Source: Micromonospora_H sonneratiae
GTDB lineage: Bacteria; Actinomycetota; Actinomycetes; Mycobacteriales; Micromonosporaceae
Direction: 5' to 3'
NCBI RefSeq assembly: GCF_042679305.1
Contig: NZ_JBHTMP010000002.1
Span: 124,001-188,000, forward strand
Length of the DNA stretch: 64,000 nt
Both the position numbers and the translations under genes were made by a program. Shown here piece by piece: positions 40,921-49,509 of the stretch. Numbering within the stretch: the first letter of the stretch is position 1; each line of letters starts with the position of its first letter. The notes below the pieces were generated by a model, which worked only from the letters and a program-made list of their open reading frames with translations, searched no databases and was not told the origin of the DNA.

Positions 40921-42486
40921 ATGGACACGTCACCACCGAACGTCGCTGACACCGGCCCGCTGTCCGACCGCCAGGCGACCAGGCCCCGACCGCTGCCGTC
41001 CGCCCTCGCCGCCGTACTGGTCTTCCTCTCCAGCGGCGCGGTCCTCGTCCTGGAGACCGCGTCGCTCCGGCTGGTCGGCCCGTACATCGGAGTCACCCTC
41101 CAGGTCACCAGTTCGGTGATCGGCGTGGCCCTGGCCGCCATCGCGTACGGTGCCTGGCTCGGCGGCTGGATCGCCGACCGGCGGGACCCGCGTCCCCTGT
41201 TGGCGCCCGCGCTGGTGCTGGCCGGGATCGCCACCGCCGTCACCCTGCCGCTGGTCCGCTATGCCGGCGAGGTGCTGCGCGGCGGCGCGACCGCCGGCAT
41301 CCTGCTGCTGACCGCGTTGGCGGTGTTCCTGCCGGCGGCGCTGCTGTCCGCCGTCACCCCGATGGTGGTCAAGTTGCAGCTCGGTGACCTGCGCCGGACC
41401 GGTCAGGTGGTCGGCCGGCTGTCAAGCATTGGCACCCTGGGCGGCATCACCGCGACCCTGGGCACCGGGTTCGTGCTGGTCGCTGCCCTACCGAGCACCG
41501 CCATCATGGTCGGTCTCGCCGTGCTGCTCGGGCTGACCGGTCTCGCGCTCGGTGTCTACCTGCACCGGCAGAACCGGACCGAGGTGCCGGGACGGCCCAG
41601 GGTACGGGCAGCCGCTGCGGTCCTGGGGCTGGTCGGCGCGGGACTGTCGGCGGTGGCCCCCAACCCGTGTGACGTGGAGACGGCCTACCACTGTGCCCGG
41701 GTGGTGACCGACCCGGACCGGCCGACCGGCCGCCTGCTGCTGCTCAACTCGGCGCAGCACTCGTACGTCGACCTCGCCGACCCGACCCACCTGGAGTTCG
41801 CCTACACCCAGTGGATCGGGGCGGTCGCCGACGTGCTGGCACCGCCCGGTGCCCGGCTGGACGCCCTGCATCTCGGCGGCGGCGGCTTCACGGTGCCGCG
41901 CTACCTGACCGCCACCCGCCCCGGCACCGACAACCTCGTCTACGAGATCGACGGTGAACTGGTGAAGCTGGTCCAGCGGGAGTTGGCCGTACCGACCGGG
42001 CCGCAGTTGCGTCCGGTCGTCGGCGACGCCCGGATGCTCGTCGCCGCCCGGCCGGACGACAGTGCGGACCTGGTGGTGGGCGACGCGTTCGGCCACCTCG
42101 TGGTGCCCTGGCACCTGGCCACCCGGGAGATGGCCGCGCAGGTACGGCGCGTCGTCCGGCCCGGCGGCATCTACGCACAGAACGTGATCGACTATCCGCC
42201 GCTGCGGTTCATCCGGGCCGAGTTGGCCACCGTCGCCGCCGAGTTCGCCCACGTCGCGCTGGTGACCGGGAAGGACGCGCTGACCGAGAGCCAGGGGGCG
42301 AACTTCGTCATCGTGGCCTCCGACCAGCCGCTGCCGATCGCTGCGCTGACGGATCGGCTGGCCGCCGTGACCGACGAGCCGACCATGGTGCTGTCCGGCG
42401 CGGCACTGGACGAGTTCGTCGACGACGCACTCGTGCTCACCGACGAGTACGCCCCGGTCGACCAACTGCTGGCCACCACCTCCTGA
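40921..42486 (+). CDS. Fused membrane / spermidine-synthase-like protein
   Basis: 521 residues from the ATG at 40921 (an earlier in-frame start overlaps the previous gene end). The N-terminal half has about seven hydrophobic helices (about 28-240) with VLVLETASLRLVGPYIG, a motif of the fused MFS/spermidine synthase group. The C-terminal half (about 260-500) is an aminopropyltransferase/SAM-methyltransferase-type Rossmann domain: ALHLGGGGFTVPRYL, VYEIDGELVKL and VVGDAFGHLVVPWHL. Key polyamine-synthase residues are only partly kept, so true spermidine synthesis is doubtful. These membrane forms have no settled function. Confidence 0.8.
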   Translation: MDTSPPNVADTGPLSDRQATRPRPLPSALAAVLVFLSSGAVLVLETASLRLVGPYIGVTLQVTSSVIGVALAAIAYGAWLGGWIADRRDPRPLLAPALVLAGIATAVTLPLVRYAGEVLRGGATAGILLLTALAVFLPAALLSAVTPMVVKLQLGDLRRTGQVVGRLSSIGTLGGITATLGTGFVLVAALPSTAIMVGLAVLLGLTGLALGVYLHRQNRTEVPGRPRVRAAAAVLGLVGAGLSAVAPNPCDVETAYHCARVVTDPDRPTGRLLLLNSAQHSYVDLADPTHLEFAYTQWIGAVADVLAPPGARLDALHLGGGGFTVPRYLTATRPGTDNLVYEIDGELVKLVQRELAVPTGPQLRPVVGDARMLVAARPDDSADLVVGDAFGHLVVPWHLATREMAAQVRRVVRPGGIYAQNVIDYPPLRFIRAELATVAAEFAHVALVTGKDALTESQGANFVIVASDQPLPIAALTDRLAAVTDEPTMVLSGAALDEFVDDALVLTDEYAPVDQLLATTS

Positions 42487-42531
42487 CCCGGCCCCTTCTT
42501 GCCTGACCCTGCCCCTTCTTGCCTGCGGCGG

Positions 42532-43212
42532 TCAGGACATCGCCGAAAAGGCCTGCACCTGGTCGATCGCCCCCTCCACGATCAGGATGCTGTCCGGGGC
42601 CAGCACGGTGTCGGGACGGGTGTGGGCGAACTTTCCGTCGGGGCCCTGGACGCCGATCACCGTGACGCCGTACCGCTCGCCCAGTCGGAGTTGCGCCAGC
42701 GGCTGACCGGTCATGGCGCGCGGCACCCGGGTCTTGGCGAGGGCGAAGTCCGGGCCGATCTCGACGAAGTCGAGCATCCGGCTGACGATGAGATGGCCGA
42801 TCCGCTCGCCCATCTCGGCCTCGGGGAAGATCACGTGCGCGGCCCCCATCGCGGTAAGGATCTTGGCGTGGGCGTTCGACGACGCCCGCGCCCAGATCTC
42901 GGAGACCTCGATCTCGGTCAGGGCCAGTACGGTCAGCACACTGGCCTGGACCGCACTGCCGAGCGCCACCATGACCCGGTCGAAGTCCGCCACGCCGAGT
43001 TGCCGTAGCGCCGTCTCGTCGGTGGAGTCGGCCTGCACCACGTGCGTCAGCTGCTCCGACATGGTCTGGACGACCTTCGGGTCACTGTCGATGGCCAGCA
43101 CGTCGTGTCCGAGCTGGGTCAGGGTGAGTGCCACGTTGGCGCCGATGCGGCCCAGGCCGATCACCACGACACCGCCGGGTGCCGGGAGTTGCTTCTTCCT
43201 TCTAGCCGACAA
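42532..43212 (-). CDS. Potassium uptake regulatory subunit (RCK/TrkA-type)
   Basis: 226 residues. RCK_N domain with nucleotide-binding GVVVIGLGRIGANVA (about 14-28) and acidic AIDSDPKVV at the end of strand 2, followed by a C-terminal RCK_C domain (about 140-220). It binds NAD(H), ATP/ADP or c-di-AMP and gates the TrkH/KtrB pore. Start ATG at 43212 overlaps the end of the pore gene by 11 nt, so the two are co-translated. It is a single RCK unit (KtrA-like), not the doubled TrkA of enterobacteria. Confidence 0.92.
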   Translation of the reverse strand: MSARRKKQLPAPGGVVVIGLGRIGANVALTLTQLGHDVLAIDSDPKVVQTMSEQLTHVVQADSTDETALRQLGVADFDRVMVALGSAVQASVLTVLALTEIEVSEIWARASSNAHAKILTAMGAAHVIFPEAEMGERIGHLIVSRMLDFVEIGPDFALAKTRVPRAMTGQPLAQLRLGERYGVTVIGVQGPDGKFAHTRPDTVLAPDSILIVEGAIDQVQAFSAMS

Positions 43213-44554
43213 TGGGGCGCTCCTCTGGATATCGGTACAGCCGGTGCCGGGTGTTCAGGGCGATCGCGGACGCGGCGAGGATGGTGCCGAGCCGGCCGAC
43301 GTACATCAGGACGATCAGGGTTACCTGGCCTGCGGCCGGTAGGTCGCCGGTGACGCCGGAGCTGAGCCCGGCGGTCGCGAAGGCCGAGACGACCTCGAAC
43401 AGGGCCCAGTGGAACCGCAGGCCCCTGGTGAACGTCAGCAGGAGCAGCGTGCCCATCACGGCGATCGCAACGCCGATCAACGCGATCGTGATGGCCTGGC
43501 GCTGGGTGGCGGTGGGAATGCGACGTCGTCCGATCACCACATCCGGTTCACCCCGGATCTCGGCCCAGATCACGAAGGCCAGCAGGAAGAAGGTGGTGAC
43601 CTTGATGCCGCCGGCGGTGCTGGCGCTGCCGCCGCCGACGAACATCAACCCGATGGTGATCGCGATGGTCTCGTCGTGCATCAGGCTGTAGTCGACGCTG
43701 TTGAAGCCGCCGGATCTCGGCATGGCCCCCTGTACGAAGGCGGCCAGCACCTTCGTCGGCACGTTCAGCGGGCCGAAGGTACGGACGTTCGTCCACTCGA
43801 TGGCCAGCATGGCGACGAACCCCACCACCAGCAGGGTGATCGAGCCGCCCACGGTCAGCCGGGTCTGCACCGACCAGCGGGACGGCTGCCGCCACTGTCG
43901 TTGCAGCTCGAAGATCACCGGGAAGCCGATCGAACCGCCGATCACGCCCAGGGTGATCGGCAGGCAGATCCACCAGTCACCGACGAAACCGGTGAGGCTG
44001 TTGTCGAAGATGGCGAATCCACAGTTGTTGAACGCCTGGACGGCGTGGAAGACGCCGTACCAGAGCGCGCGGCCCGGCGGGTAGTCGTACGCGCCCCACA
44101 GCCGGCCGGTCAGCACGAGCGCGATGAGCGTCTCGCAGACCAGGATGATCAACGCGCCCCGGATGAGCAGCAGCCGTACGTTGCCGAGGCTCAACCCACT
44201 GCTCTCCGCCTGTAGTAGCAGCCGGTTGCGCAGCCTGAGCCGCTGGGAGACCAGCAGCGCCAGCAGCATCGAGAGCGTCATGATCCCGTACCCGCCGATC
44301 TGGGTGGCTACGGTGATCACCACGTGGCCGAACGTCGACCAGTACTCCGGGGTGTCGGTGACGTTCAGGCCGGTGACGCAGACCGCCGACGTGGCGGTGA
44401 ACAGTGCGGTGAGGAACGGCGCATGCCCCTCGCCGGCCCGGGAAGCGGGCAGCATCAAGACGGCAGTCGCCACCGCGATCGCCCCGAGGAAGGCCAGTGG
44501 TACGGCCCGGACCGGGTACCGCAGGGCGGGTGCCAGCAGCCGCCGAGCCTTCAC
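43202..44554 (-). CDS. TrkH/KtrB-family potassium transporter, pore subunit
   Basis: 450 residues with about ten hydrophobic helices and four pore-loop motifs carrying the filter glycine: TSAVCVTGLNV, FNNCGFAIF, PRSGGFNSV and FATAGLSSG. This is the SKT-superfamily M1-P-M2 fourfold layout. It forms a dimer that binds the RCK ring encoded by the next gene. Together they give K+ (or Na+-coupled K+) uptake for osmotic and pH balance. The gene is first of its two-gene operon and divergent from the AhpD-like gene. Confidence 0.93.
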   Translation of the reverse strand: MKARRLLAPALRYPVRAVPLAFLGAIAVATAVLMLPASRAGEGHAPFLTALFTATSAVCVTGLNVTDTPEYWSTFGHVVITVATQIGGYGIMTLSMLLALLVSQRLRLRNRLLLQAESSGLSLGNVRLLLIRGALIILVCETLIALVLTGRLWGAYDYPPGRALWYGVFHAVQAFNNCGFAIFDNSLTGFVGDWWICLPITLGVIGGSIGFPVIFELQRQWRQPSRWSVQTRLTVGGSITLLVVGFVAMLAIEWTNVRTFGPLNVPTKVLAAFVQGAMPRSGGFNSVDYSLMHDETIAITIGLMFVGGGSASTAGGIKVTTFFLLAFVIWAEIRGEPDVVIGRRRIPTATQRQAITIALIGVAIAVMGTLLLLTFTRGLRFHWALFEVVSAFATAGLSSGVTGDLPAAGQVTLIVLMYVGRLGTILAASAIALNTRHRLYRYPEERPIVG

Positions 44555-44737
44555 CCGCCCTTGAGTATCACGGGATCAGCGCGGCATTCGGTGCAAGCCG
44601 GGAGATTCACCCGTACGCCTCTGGGGGTTGCCCGTCCGACGTCGGAGGGAGACGCGGGTCACACCGGTTCCTGTCACATCTCGCCGAGCTGACCCGTCAG
44701 TGCTGTGTAACCAGCAGCAAGGGCAGAGGAGCTCACC

Positions 44738-45211
44738 ATGGACGCTCGCTTGAACCTCTTCGGCAACCCGTACGCAGCCAAGATCCTGAAGCACATCACC
44801 TCGGCCGGCAAGGTGCTCGCGGACTCGACGCTGCCAGCCACGACGCAGGAACTGGTGAAGATCCGCGCCAGCCAGATCAACGGCTGCGGCTTCTGCGTCG
44901 ACATGCACACCAAGGAAGCGGCGCACGCCGGAGAGACCTCGGTACGCCTCAACCTGATCGCTACCTGGCGGGAGGCCACGGTGTTCACCGAGGCTGAGCG
45001 CGCGGCGCTGGAGTTGGCGGAGCAGGGCACCCGGATCGCCGACGGGGCCGGTGGCGTCCCGGACGAGGTCTGGGCGAATGCCGCCAAGCACTACGACGAG
45101 GACCAGCTCGCCGCCCTGGTGTTCGGCATCGCGATCATCAACGCCTTCAACCGGGTGAACGTCATCATCCAGCAGCCCGCCGGGGCGTACCAGGTTGGCC
45201 AGTTCGGATAA
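44738..45211 (+). CDS. Carboxymuconolactone-decarboxylase / AhpD-like protein
   Basis: 157 residues, ATG with GAGGAG about 8 nt upstream. The AhpD-type active-site motif is complete: INGCGFCVDMHT (C50, C53, H57), preceded by QELVKIRASQ. Such proteins reduce peroxiredoxin partners through the CxxC pair (alkylhydroperoxidase activity) or handle small organic peroxides. No AhpC gene is adjacent. Length and single CMD domain are normal for the family. Confidence 0.9.
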   Translation: MDARLNLFGNPYAAKILKHITSAGKVLADSTLPATTQELVKIRASQINGCGFCVDMHTKEAAHAGETSVRLNLIATWREATVFTEAERAALELAEQGTRIADGAGGVPDEVWANAAKHYDEDQLAALVFGIAIINAFNRVNVIIQQPAGAYQVGQFG

Positions 45212-45261
45212 CGGGGGTTGCGCCAACCAGGGGACGGCGGCCCTGGCCGGTCGAGGACCGG

Positions 45262-45525
45262 TCAGGGCCGTCTCGGTATCCAGCCGAGGAAGCGCTGGAA
45301 GAGGACCCCCGGCTCCGGACCCTCGTACGGGTGGAGCCGGTGGAGGTCGGTGACGGCGGCGGTGTAGAGCGCCGCCAGATGGATGCTCAGCGCGATCCTG
45401 TCCCGCCCGAACTCGTGCAGCAGCAGTAACCGGGCCTGGCCGCACGGCCACGGGGCGGCGCAGGTGCGGCAGAGCCAGGAGGGCAGCACCGGAGGGTGTG
45501 GTCGGGCGGCCGGTGGGGGTGGCAT
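45262..45525 (-). CDS. Small hypothetical protein, third gene of a coupled operon
   Basis: 87 residues from an ATG at 45525 that shares one base with the preceding stop (TGATG). A proline-rich start is followed by WLCRTCAAPWPCGQARLLLL (three Cys in CxxC-x5-C spacing) and a helical segment FGRDRIALSIHLAALYTAAV, ending GWIPRRP. The Cys pattern suggests a small zinc or redox site. No known family. Its tight coupling to two upstream genes implies joint function. Confidence 0.65.
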   Translation of the reverse strand: MPPPPAARPHPPVLPSWLCRTCAAPWPCGQARLLLLHEFGRDRIALSIHLAALYTAAVTDLHRLHPYEGPEPGVLFQRFLGWIPRRP

Positions 45526-46019
45526 CAGTTCGCCGGACCTCGGGTCAGGCGGGCCGGTGGCGTCTGTGCCGGGGCATCCGGTGGGGGCGGGCAGGGGCAG
45601 CCGCACCGGGACCGGTACGGCGGGGGTTTCACCAGTTGGTTGCTCCGGTGCCGGGCACAGCCGTGTACGGCGTCCGGGTCGGGCTGGTTCAGGCACCAGG
45701 CGCAGGAGGGCGGCCCGAGGCAGTGCCGTACGGGTTCGGGGACGAAGGTGGGCAGTGCGTACCGGCGGATGGCGACCTGACGATGGTTGCCGGCGTCCCG
45801 GTCGGGGTGGATCAGGACGCCCGACGCCATGATCCAGTCGGCGGGCGGTGGGCCGCCGTCGTCCTGCCCGAGATCGTCCTCCCGGACGTCGTCGACGCGG
45901 AGGTGGAGGACCCCGTCCCCGTAGTGATACGGGGACGGGCCAACCAGATAGAAGTACGCCTCGACGTGGATCTCGTCGCCGGGGAGTAGCAGCCTCTCAG
46001 TCGGGTGCTTCCTCCACAT
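45525..46019 (-). CDS. Hypothetical protein, second gene of a coupled operon
   Basis: 164 residues from an ATG at 46019 overlapping the preceding stop (TGATG). The N-terminal part is beta-rich (EIHVEAYFYLVGPSPYHYGD), with an acidic loop (RVDDVREDDLGQDDGG). The C-terminal part contains CLGPPSCAWC and a later HGCARH, that is, several closely spaced Cys/His residues, then a Pro-rich tail. No signal peptide or membrane helix. Unknown family. A longer frame continues upstream, but it conflicts with the first gene, and the coupling favours this start. Confidence 0.65.
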   Translation of the reverse strand: MWRKHPTERLLLPGDEIHVEAYFYLVGPSPYHYGDGVLHLRVDDVREDDLGQDDGGPPPADWIMASGVLIHPDRDAGNHRQVAIRRYALPTFVPEPVRHCLGPPSCAWCLNQPDPDAVHGCARHRSNQLVKPPPYRSRCGCPCPPPPDAPAQTPPARLTRGPAN

Positions 46020-46222
46020 CAGATGGAACGGCGATTCGACATGTGTCGGCGGATCGACGATTCCACGGGCCCTGCTGAAGCGGTCTGCGAATCTGGCTCG
46101 GATTCCGTTTCCGGCAGAGGACCGTGAGCCCTGTCGCGGTCGTTGGCGGGTTCGGCGTCCTGGTTGCCTGGCGATTGTGCCGGCCGGTGTGGAATTGGTT
46201 CGTAGTCGCCGCTGTAGGGCAT
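46019..46222 (-). CDS. Small hypothetical protein, first gene of a coupled operon
   Basis: 67 residues from the ATG at 46222, with GAAGGGA about 7 nt upstream. It starts MPYSGDYEPIPHRPAQSPGN and is hydrophilic and probably disordered, rich in Asp/Glu/Pro/Ser, ending IRRHMSNRRSI. It is divergent from the XRE regulator gene, with 256 nt between starts. It may be a regulatory or antitoxin-like peptide, but nothing in the sequence proves it. Confidence 0.6.
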   Translation of the reverse strand: MPYSGDYEPIPHRPAQSPGNQDAEPANDRDRAHGPLPETESEPDSQTASAGPVESSIRRHMSNRRSI

Positions 46223-46478
46223 GACGAGTCCCTTCGGGAAGTGGTTGGAGTGGGGGCCACCGCGCTGATCGTGGGGGACATCGGCGGTGGCCCCGCATCG
46301 GATCCGGTCCCTGTGTGGCCTTGCCGAACCACCCGCATCCGATAGAGACATGTTGGTGCCCGACCGACTACTCTCGGAATACCCAATTGCCGTCCGCGCA
46401 GTTCTGGTGGCTATACGTGTGCGCCCGGAATTCGGGGCGGCAGATCCGGGGAGAATCTGGGCAGAGTTTGGGGGATCG

Positions 46479-47273
46479 ATGAGCGTAGCAATGGAGTACA
46501 TCCTGGAGGAGTTACGGCATGCGCGTACGTCACGTGGTCTCAGTCAGGAGGAGTTCGGCAAACTGATCCAGTTCTCGGCGTCGCATGTGAGTAGCGTCGA
46601 GACCGGCCAGCGGCCACCCACCGTCTCCTACATGGAGGCCGTGGACGCCGGCTTGCAGACCGGGGGTCTCTTCCTGCGGATGCTCAAGAAACTGGCGGAG
46701 TTGGAGGCCACCCCGATCTGGTTGCGCGAGTGGATCGTCTTCGAGCGCGAGGCGACCACCCTGCGCTGGTTCGAGCCGCTGGTCATTCCGGGTCTGTTGC
46801 AGACCGAGGCCTACGCGCGGGCGACGCTGGCCGGTGGCCGGTTCACCGCCGAAGAGGCGGAGCAGCAGCTCGCAGCCAGGCTGGAACGTCAGGCGGTCCT
46901 GGACCGCGACAATCCACCGCAGTTCATCGCCGTGATCGACGAGGCGATCCTGCGCCGGCCGGTGCCGGAGCATCCAGGGCTGATGGCGGAGCAGTTGGAG
47001 CGGCTGGTGACGGACGCGGAGCGGGAGTACGTCCAACTGCACGTCGTGCCGGCCGAGGGGATCTACCTCGGACTGGCTGGCCAGTTCATCATCGCCGACC
47101 TGCCCGATGGCGGCAGGGTCGCCTATGCGGACAACCAGCTCCGCGCACAGATCGTGGACGATTCGATGGACATTGCTAGGCTGACCAAGACGTGGGAGGC
47201 GGTCCGCTCCATCGCGCTTCCCCGCCGCCAGTCAATCGACCTGATCAAGGAGGTGGCGAAGACATGGACATGA
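46479..47273 (+). CDS. XRE-family regulator with DUF5753 (WhiJ-like)
   Basis: 264 residues from the ATG at 46479, with GGGGGA about 4 nt upstream. An N-terminal XRE helix-turn-helix (about 5-60, LRHARTSRGLSQEEFGKLI then SASHVSSVETGQRPP) precedes a DUF5753 domain (about 85-260) with the family markers ATTLRWFEPLVIPGLLQTE and AYADNQLRAQIVDD. In streptomycetes such regulators (WhiJ group) act with small DUF397 proteins in development and antibiotic control. The DUF397 gene follows with a 10-nt overlap. Probable targets include its own promoter and the divergent three-gene operon. Confidence 0.92.
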   Translation: MSVAMEYILEELRHARTSRGLSQEEFGKLIQFSASHVSSVETGQRPPTVSYMEAVDAGLQTGGLFLRMLKKLAELEATPIWLREWIVFEREATTLRWFEPLVIPGLLQTEAYARATLAGGRFTAEEAEQQLAARLERQAVLDRDNPPQFIAVIDEAILRRPVPEHPGLMAEQLERLVTDAEREYVQLHVVPAEGIYLGLAGQFIIADLPDGGRVAYADNQLRAQIVDDSMDIARLTKTWEAVRSIALPRRQSIDLIKEVAKTWT

Positions 47274-47452
47274 CCGTCGCCGAGTGGCGGAAGTCGACCC
47301 GCTCCAGCGGCAACGGCGGGGCGTGTGTCGAGGTTGCCGACAACCTGCCCGGTGTGGTCCTGGTCCGCGACACCAAGGACCGGGATGGCGGCACGTTGAC
47401 CTTCGGTCCGGACGCCTGGCGGGCCTTCGTCGGCTTCGCCAAGCAGGCCTGA
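47264..47452 (+). CDS. DUF397 protein (partner of the WhiJ-like regulator)
   Basis: 62 residues from the ATG at 47264, with AAGGAGG about 10 nt upstream, overlapping the XRE stop. The DUF397 pattern is complete: EWRKSTRSSGNGGACVEVAD, VVLVRDTKDRDGG, LTFGPDAWRAFVGFAK. These small proteins are thought to modulate the DNA binding of the adjacent XRE regulator, and the pair has been compared to toxin-antitoxin modules. Confidence 0.95.
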   Translation: MDMTVAEWRKSTRSSGNGGACVEVADNLPGVVLVRDTKDRDGGTLTFGPDAWRAFVGFAKQA

Positions 47453-47498
47453 CGACAGACTTCGCAACGCCCCCGTTCCGGTTCTCACGGGTTCTAGC

Positions 47499-47539
47499 GA
47501 TCCCCGCAACACCCTGGGCTTCAGGGGGTTGCGGGGATC
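47499..47539 (+). terminator. Terminator of the XRE-DUF397 operon
   Basis: GATCCCCGCAAC (47499-47510) pairs perfectly with GTTGCGGGGATC (47528-47539), and the 17-nt loop can form a further short helix. It lies 46 nt after the DUF397 stop and is followed by GTGCTTTC. Confidence 0.75.
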
Positions 47540-47700
47540 GTGCTTTCACTGGCGGAGTTGCGGGTTGGGTTCTTCGAGGCGCTGGACCGTGAAGACGGCA
47601 ACGTTTCGTTGGCTGCCCGGTGGTAGGGGTGAACCGGAACACAGCGTTCGGTTGGGTGCGGAAGGCTGGCCAACGAGCGTTTGCGGTGGCTGTGCGATGC
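47540..47700 (+). pseudogene. IS30-type transposase fragment, frameshifted
   Basis: The frame from GTG 47540 gives LSLAELRVGFFEALDRED then NVSLAARW followed by TAG (47624). The +2 frame from about 47620 continues GVNRNTAFGWVRKAGQRAF. Joined by a one-base change this matches the N-terminal helix-turn-helix of IS30-family transposases (AARxVGVxRxTxxxWxRxAG). No DDE catalytic domain follows. It is a decayed relic. The rest of the 388-nt gap up to the CadD gene (47700-47840) holds no recognisable feature. Confidence 0.5.
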
Positions 47701-47840
47701 TCTGCCGTCGTGGGAGAGGTGGCATGGTGCCAGAGGGGGCTTGATGAAGGGACGCCGGTGGGATGTCGTCGGCCTGATTGTCACTGCCTTTGCGACATAG
47801 CCTTGCCGCCGGTGGCCGAGCCCGACTACCTCCCGCTGTC

Positions 47841-48449
47841 ATGAGTCTGGGAATCATCGGTCAAGCGGCGGCTCTGTTCGCCGTCACCAACATCGACGAC
47901 ATCCTGATCCTGGCTCTGTTCTTCGCTCAGGGGGCGGGACACGCCAAGGCGACCAGGAACATCGCCGCAGGCCAGTACCTCGGGTTCGCCGCCATTCTCG
48001 CCGTCGCCGTGGCAGCCGCGTTCGGTGCCACGTTCCTGCCGGAGCAGGCCGTTCCCTACCTCGGCCTGCTGCCCCTCGCCCTGGGCGTCAGAGCCGCGAT
48101 ACAGGTCTGGAAAGACTGGCGCGAGGGCTCAGCCGAGGAGGCGGGCGTGCCAAAGGCCGCCGCCGGCGGGCCCAAGGCCTTCGAGGTGGCGGCGGTGACG
48201 TTTGCCAACGGCGGTGACAACATCGGCGTCTACGTTCCCGCCTTCGCCGCCGGAGGCATCGGCGGCATGAGCCTCTACGTGATTGTCTTCCTCATCCTGC
48301 TAGCCGTCTGGATCGCAGCAGGTCGTTTCCTTGCCACCCGGCCCATCATTGCCAGAACCCTCAGTCGGTGGGGCCATATCCTGCTCCCCGTCGTCCTGAT
48401 CGGCATCGGCCTGCTCATCCTCGTCGAAGGAGGTGCCTTCGGCCTGTAA
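47841..48449 (+). CDS. CadD-family cadmium resistance transporter
   Basis: 202 residues from the ATG at 47841. Five or six hydrophobic helices, with the family's N-terminal FAVTNIDDILILALFF motif and the internal counterpart VTFANGGDNIGVYVPAF, whose Asp/Asn residues probably bind the metal. CadD-type (LysE-superfamily) exporters remove Cd2+ or related cations. No adjacent metal regulator is intact; an IS30 relic lies just upstream, which hints at past mobility. Confidence 0.85.
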   Translation: MSLGIIGQAAALFAVTNIDDILILALFFAQGAGHAKATRNIAAGQYLGFAAILAVAVAAAFGATFLPEQAVPYLGLLPLALGVRAAIQVWKDWREGSAEEAGVPKAAAGGPKAFEVAAVTFANGGDNIGVYVPAFAAGGIGGMSLYVIVFLILLAVWIAAGRFLATRPIIARTLSRWGHILLPVVLIGIGLLILVEGGAFGL

Positions 48450-48633
48450 GCGTTGCTTCACGACGCGCGGCCTGCGGCAGACCCGGATACGGGGTGTCGA
48501 GGTGGCCGGGCGGTATAGGTTCGGGTTCGGCGCGATGAGCTGGTGAGTGAGCAACTGCGACGGTGATCGCCGGCACCACCTCGGGTACATCAAGGCGGAT
48601 GACCCTCGCCAGCGAACGTAGGAGGAGAACGCA

Positions 48634-49509
48634 ATGCGGGCGATCCAGAAGGTCCGCCATCGACAGGCCGACGTCAACGGTCTTGAGGTGTTCTTCCGCG
48701 AGGCCGGGCGCCCCGGCCAGTCGGCGGTACTGCTGCTGCACGGCTTCCCCAGCTCGTCGCACACATTCCGCGAAGTAATGCCCACACTGGCCGACGTCGC
48801 GTACGTGATCGCGCCCGATCTGCCCGGCTTCGGCATGTCTTCGTCGCCATCCATCGGCGAGTACGACTACACATTCGAGAACCTTTCGTGGGCGATCGAG
48901 AACCTACTCGACCAGCTCGGGGTCGAGCGCTTCTTCGTCTACCTGCACGACTTCGGCGCACCGGTGGGATACCACCTGGCCACCCGCGCCCCGAATCGCA
49001 TCCGGGGCCTTATCGTCCAGAACGGCAACGCGCACGAGGACGGCCTCGGCGAGCAGTGGGACAGTGCCAAGGCCTACTGGGCCGACCCGAGCGACGCCAG
49101 GCGCGCCGAACTGCCGGACTGGTTGAATTTCGCCGGCACCCGTGACCAGTACCTCGCCGGGCTGCCCGAGTACCTGCGCGTGCTTGTCGCCCCCGAGTCG
49201 TGGCATCTCGACTGGGAGCGCATGAGCCGCCCCGGCAACATCGACGCGCAGTTCGCGCTGTTCAGCGACTACGCCAACCACGTCGCCCGCTTCGGTGAGC
49301 TCGCTGAGTACCACCGGGTCCACCAGCCGCCGGCGCTAGTGCTGTGGGGACGGCGCGACGCCTATTTCGACATCGACGAGGTCCTCGCCTACCACCGCGC
49401 CCTCGACCGCATTGACGCGCACATCTACGACGGCGGGCACCTTCTGTTGGAGACGCACGCGGCTGAGTGCGCCGAGCTCATGCGGGGTTTCGTGCTCGAC
49501 AACGCTTGA
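48634..49509 (+). CDS. Alpha/beta hydrolase (haloalkane-dehalogenase / epoxide-hydrolase-like)
   Basis: 291 residues, ATG with AGGAGGAG about 7 nt upstream. Oxyanion motif HGFPSSSHTF (about 37-46), nucleophile elbow LHDFGAPVG with Asp as the expected nucleophile, acidic residue in LWGRRDAYFD, and catalytic His in YDGGHLLLE. An Asp nucleophile distinguishes dehalogenases and epoxide hydrolases from Ser esterases. The natural substrate is unknown. Preceding DNA (48450-48633) has no further gene. Confidence 0.85.
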   Translation: MRAIQKVRHRQADVNGLEVFFREAGRPGQSAVLLLHGFPSSSHTFREVMPTLADVAYVIAPDLPGFGMSSSPSIGEYDYTFENLSWAIENLLDQLGVERFFVYLHDFGAPVGYHLATRAPNRIRGLIVQNGNAHEDGLGEQWDSAKAYWADPSDARRAELPDWLNFAGTRDQYLAGLPEYLRVLVAPESWHLDWERMSRPGNIDAQFALFSDYANHVARFGELAEYHRVHQPPALVLWGRRDAYFDIDEVLAYHRALDRIDAHIYDGGHLLLETHAAECAELMRGFVLDNA

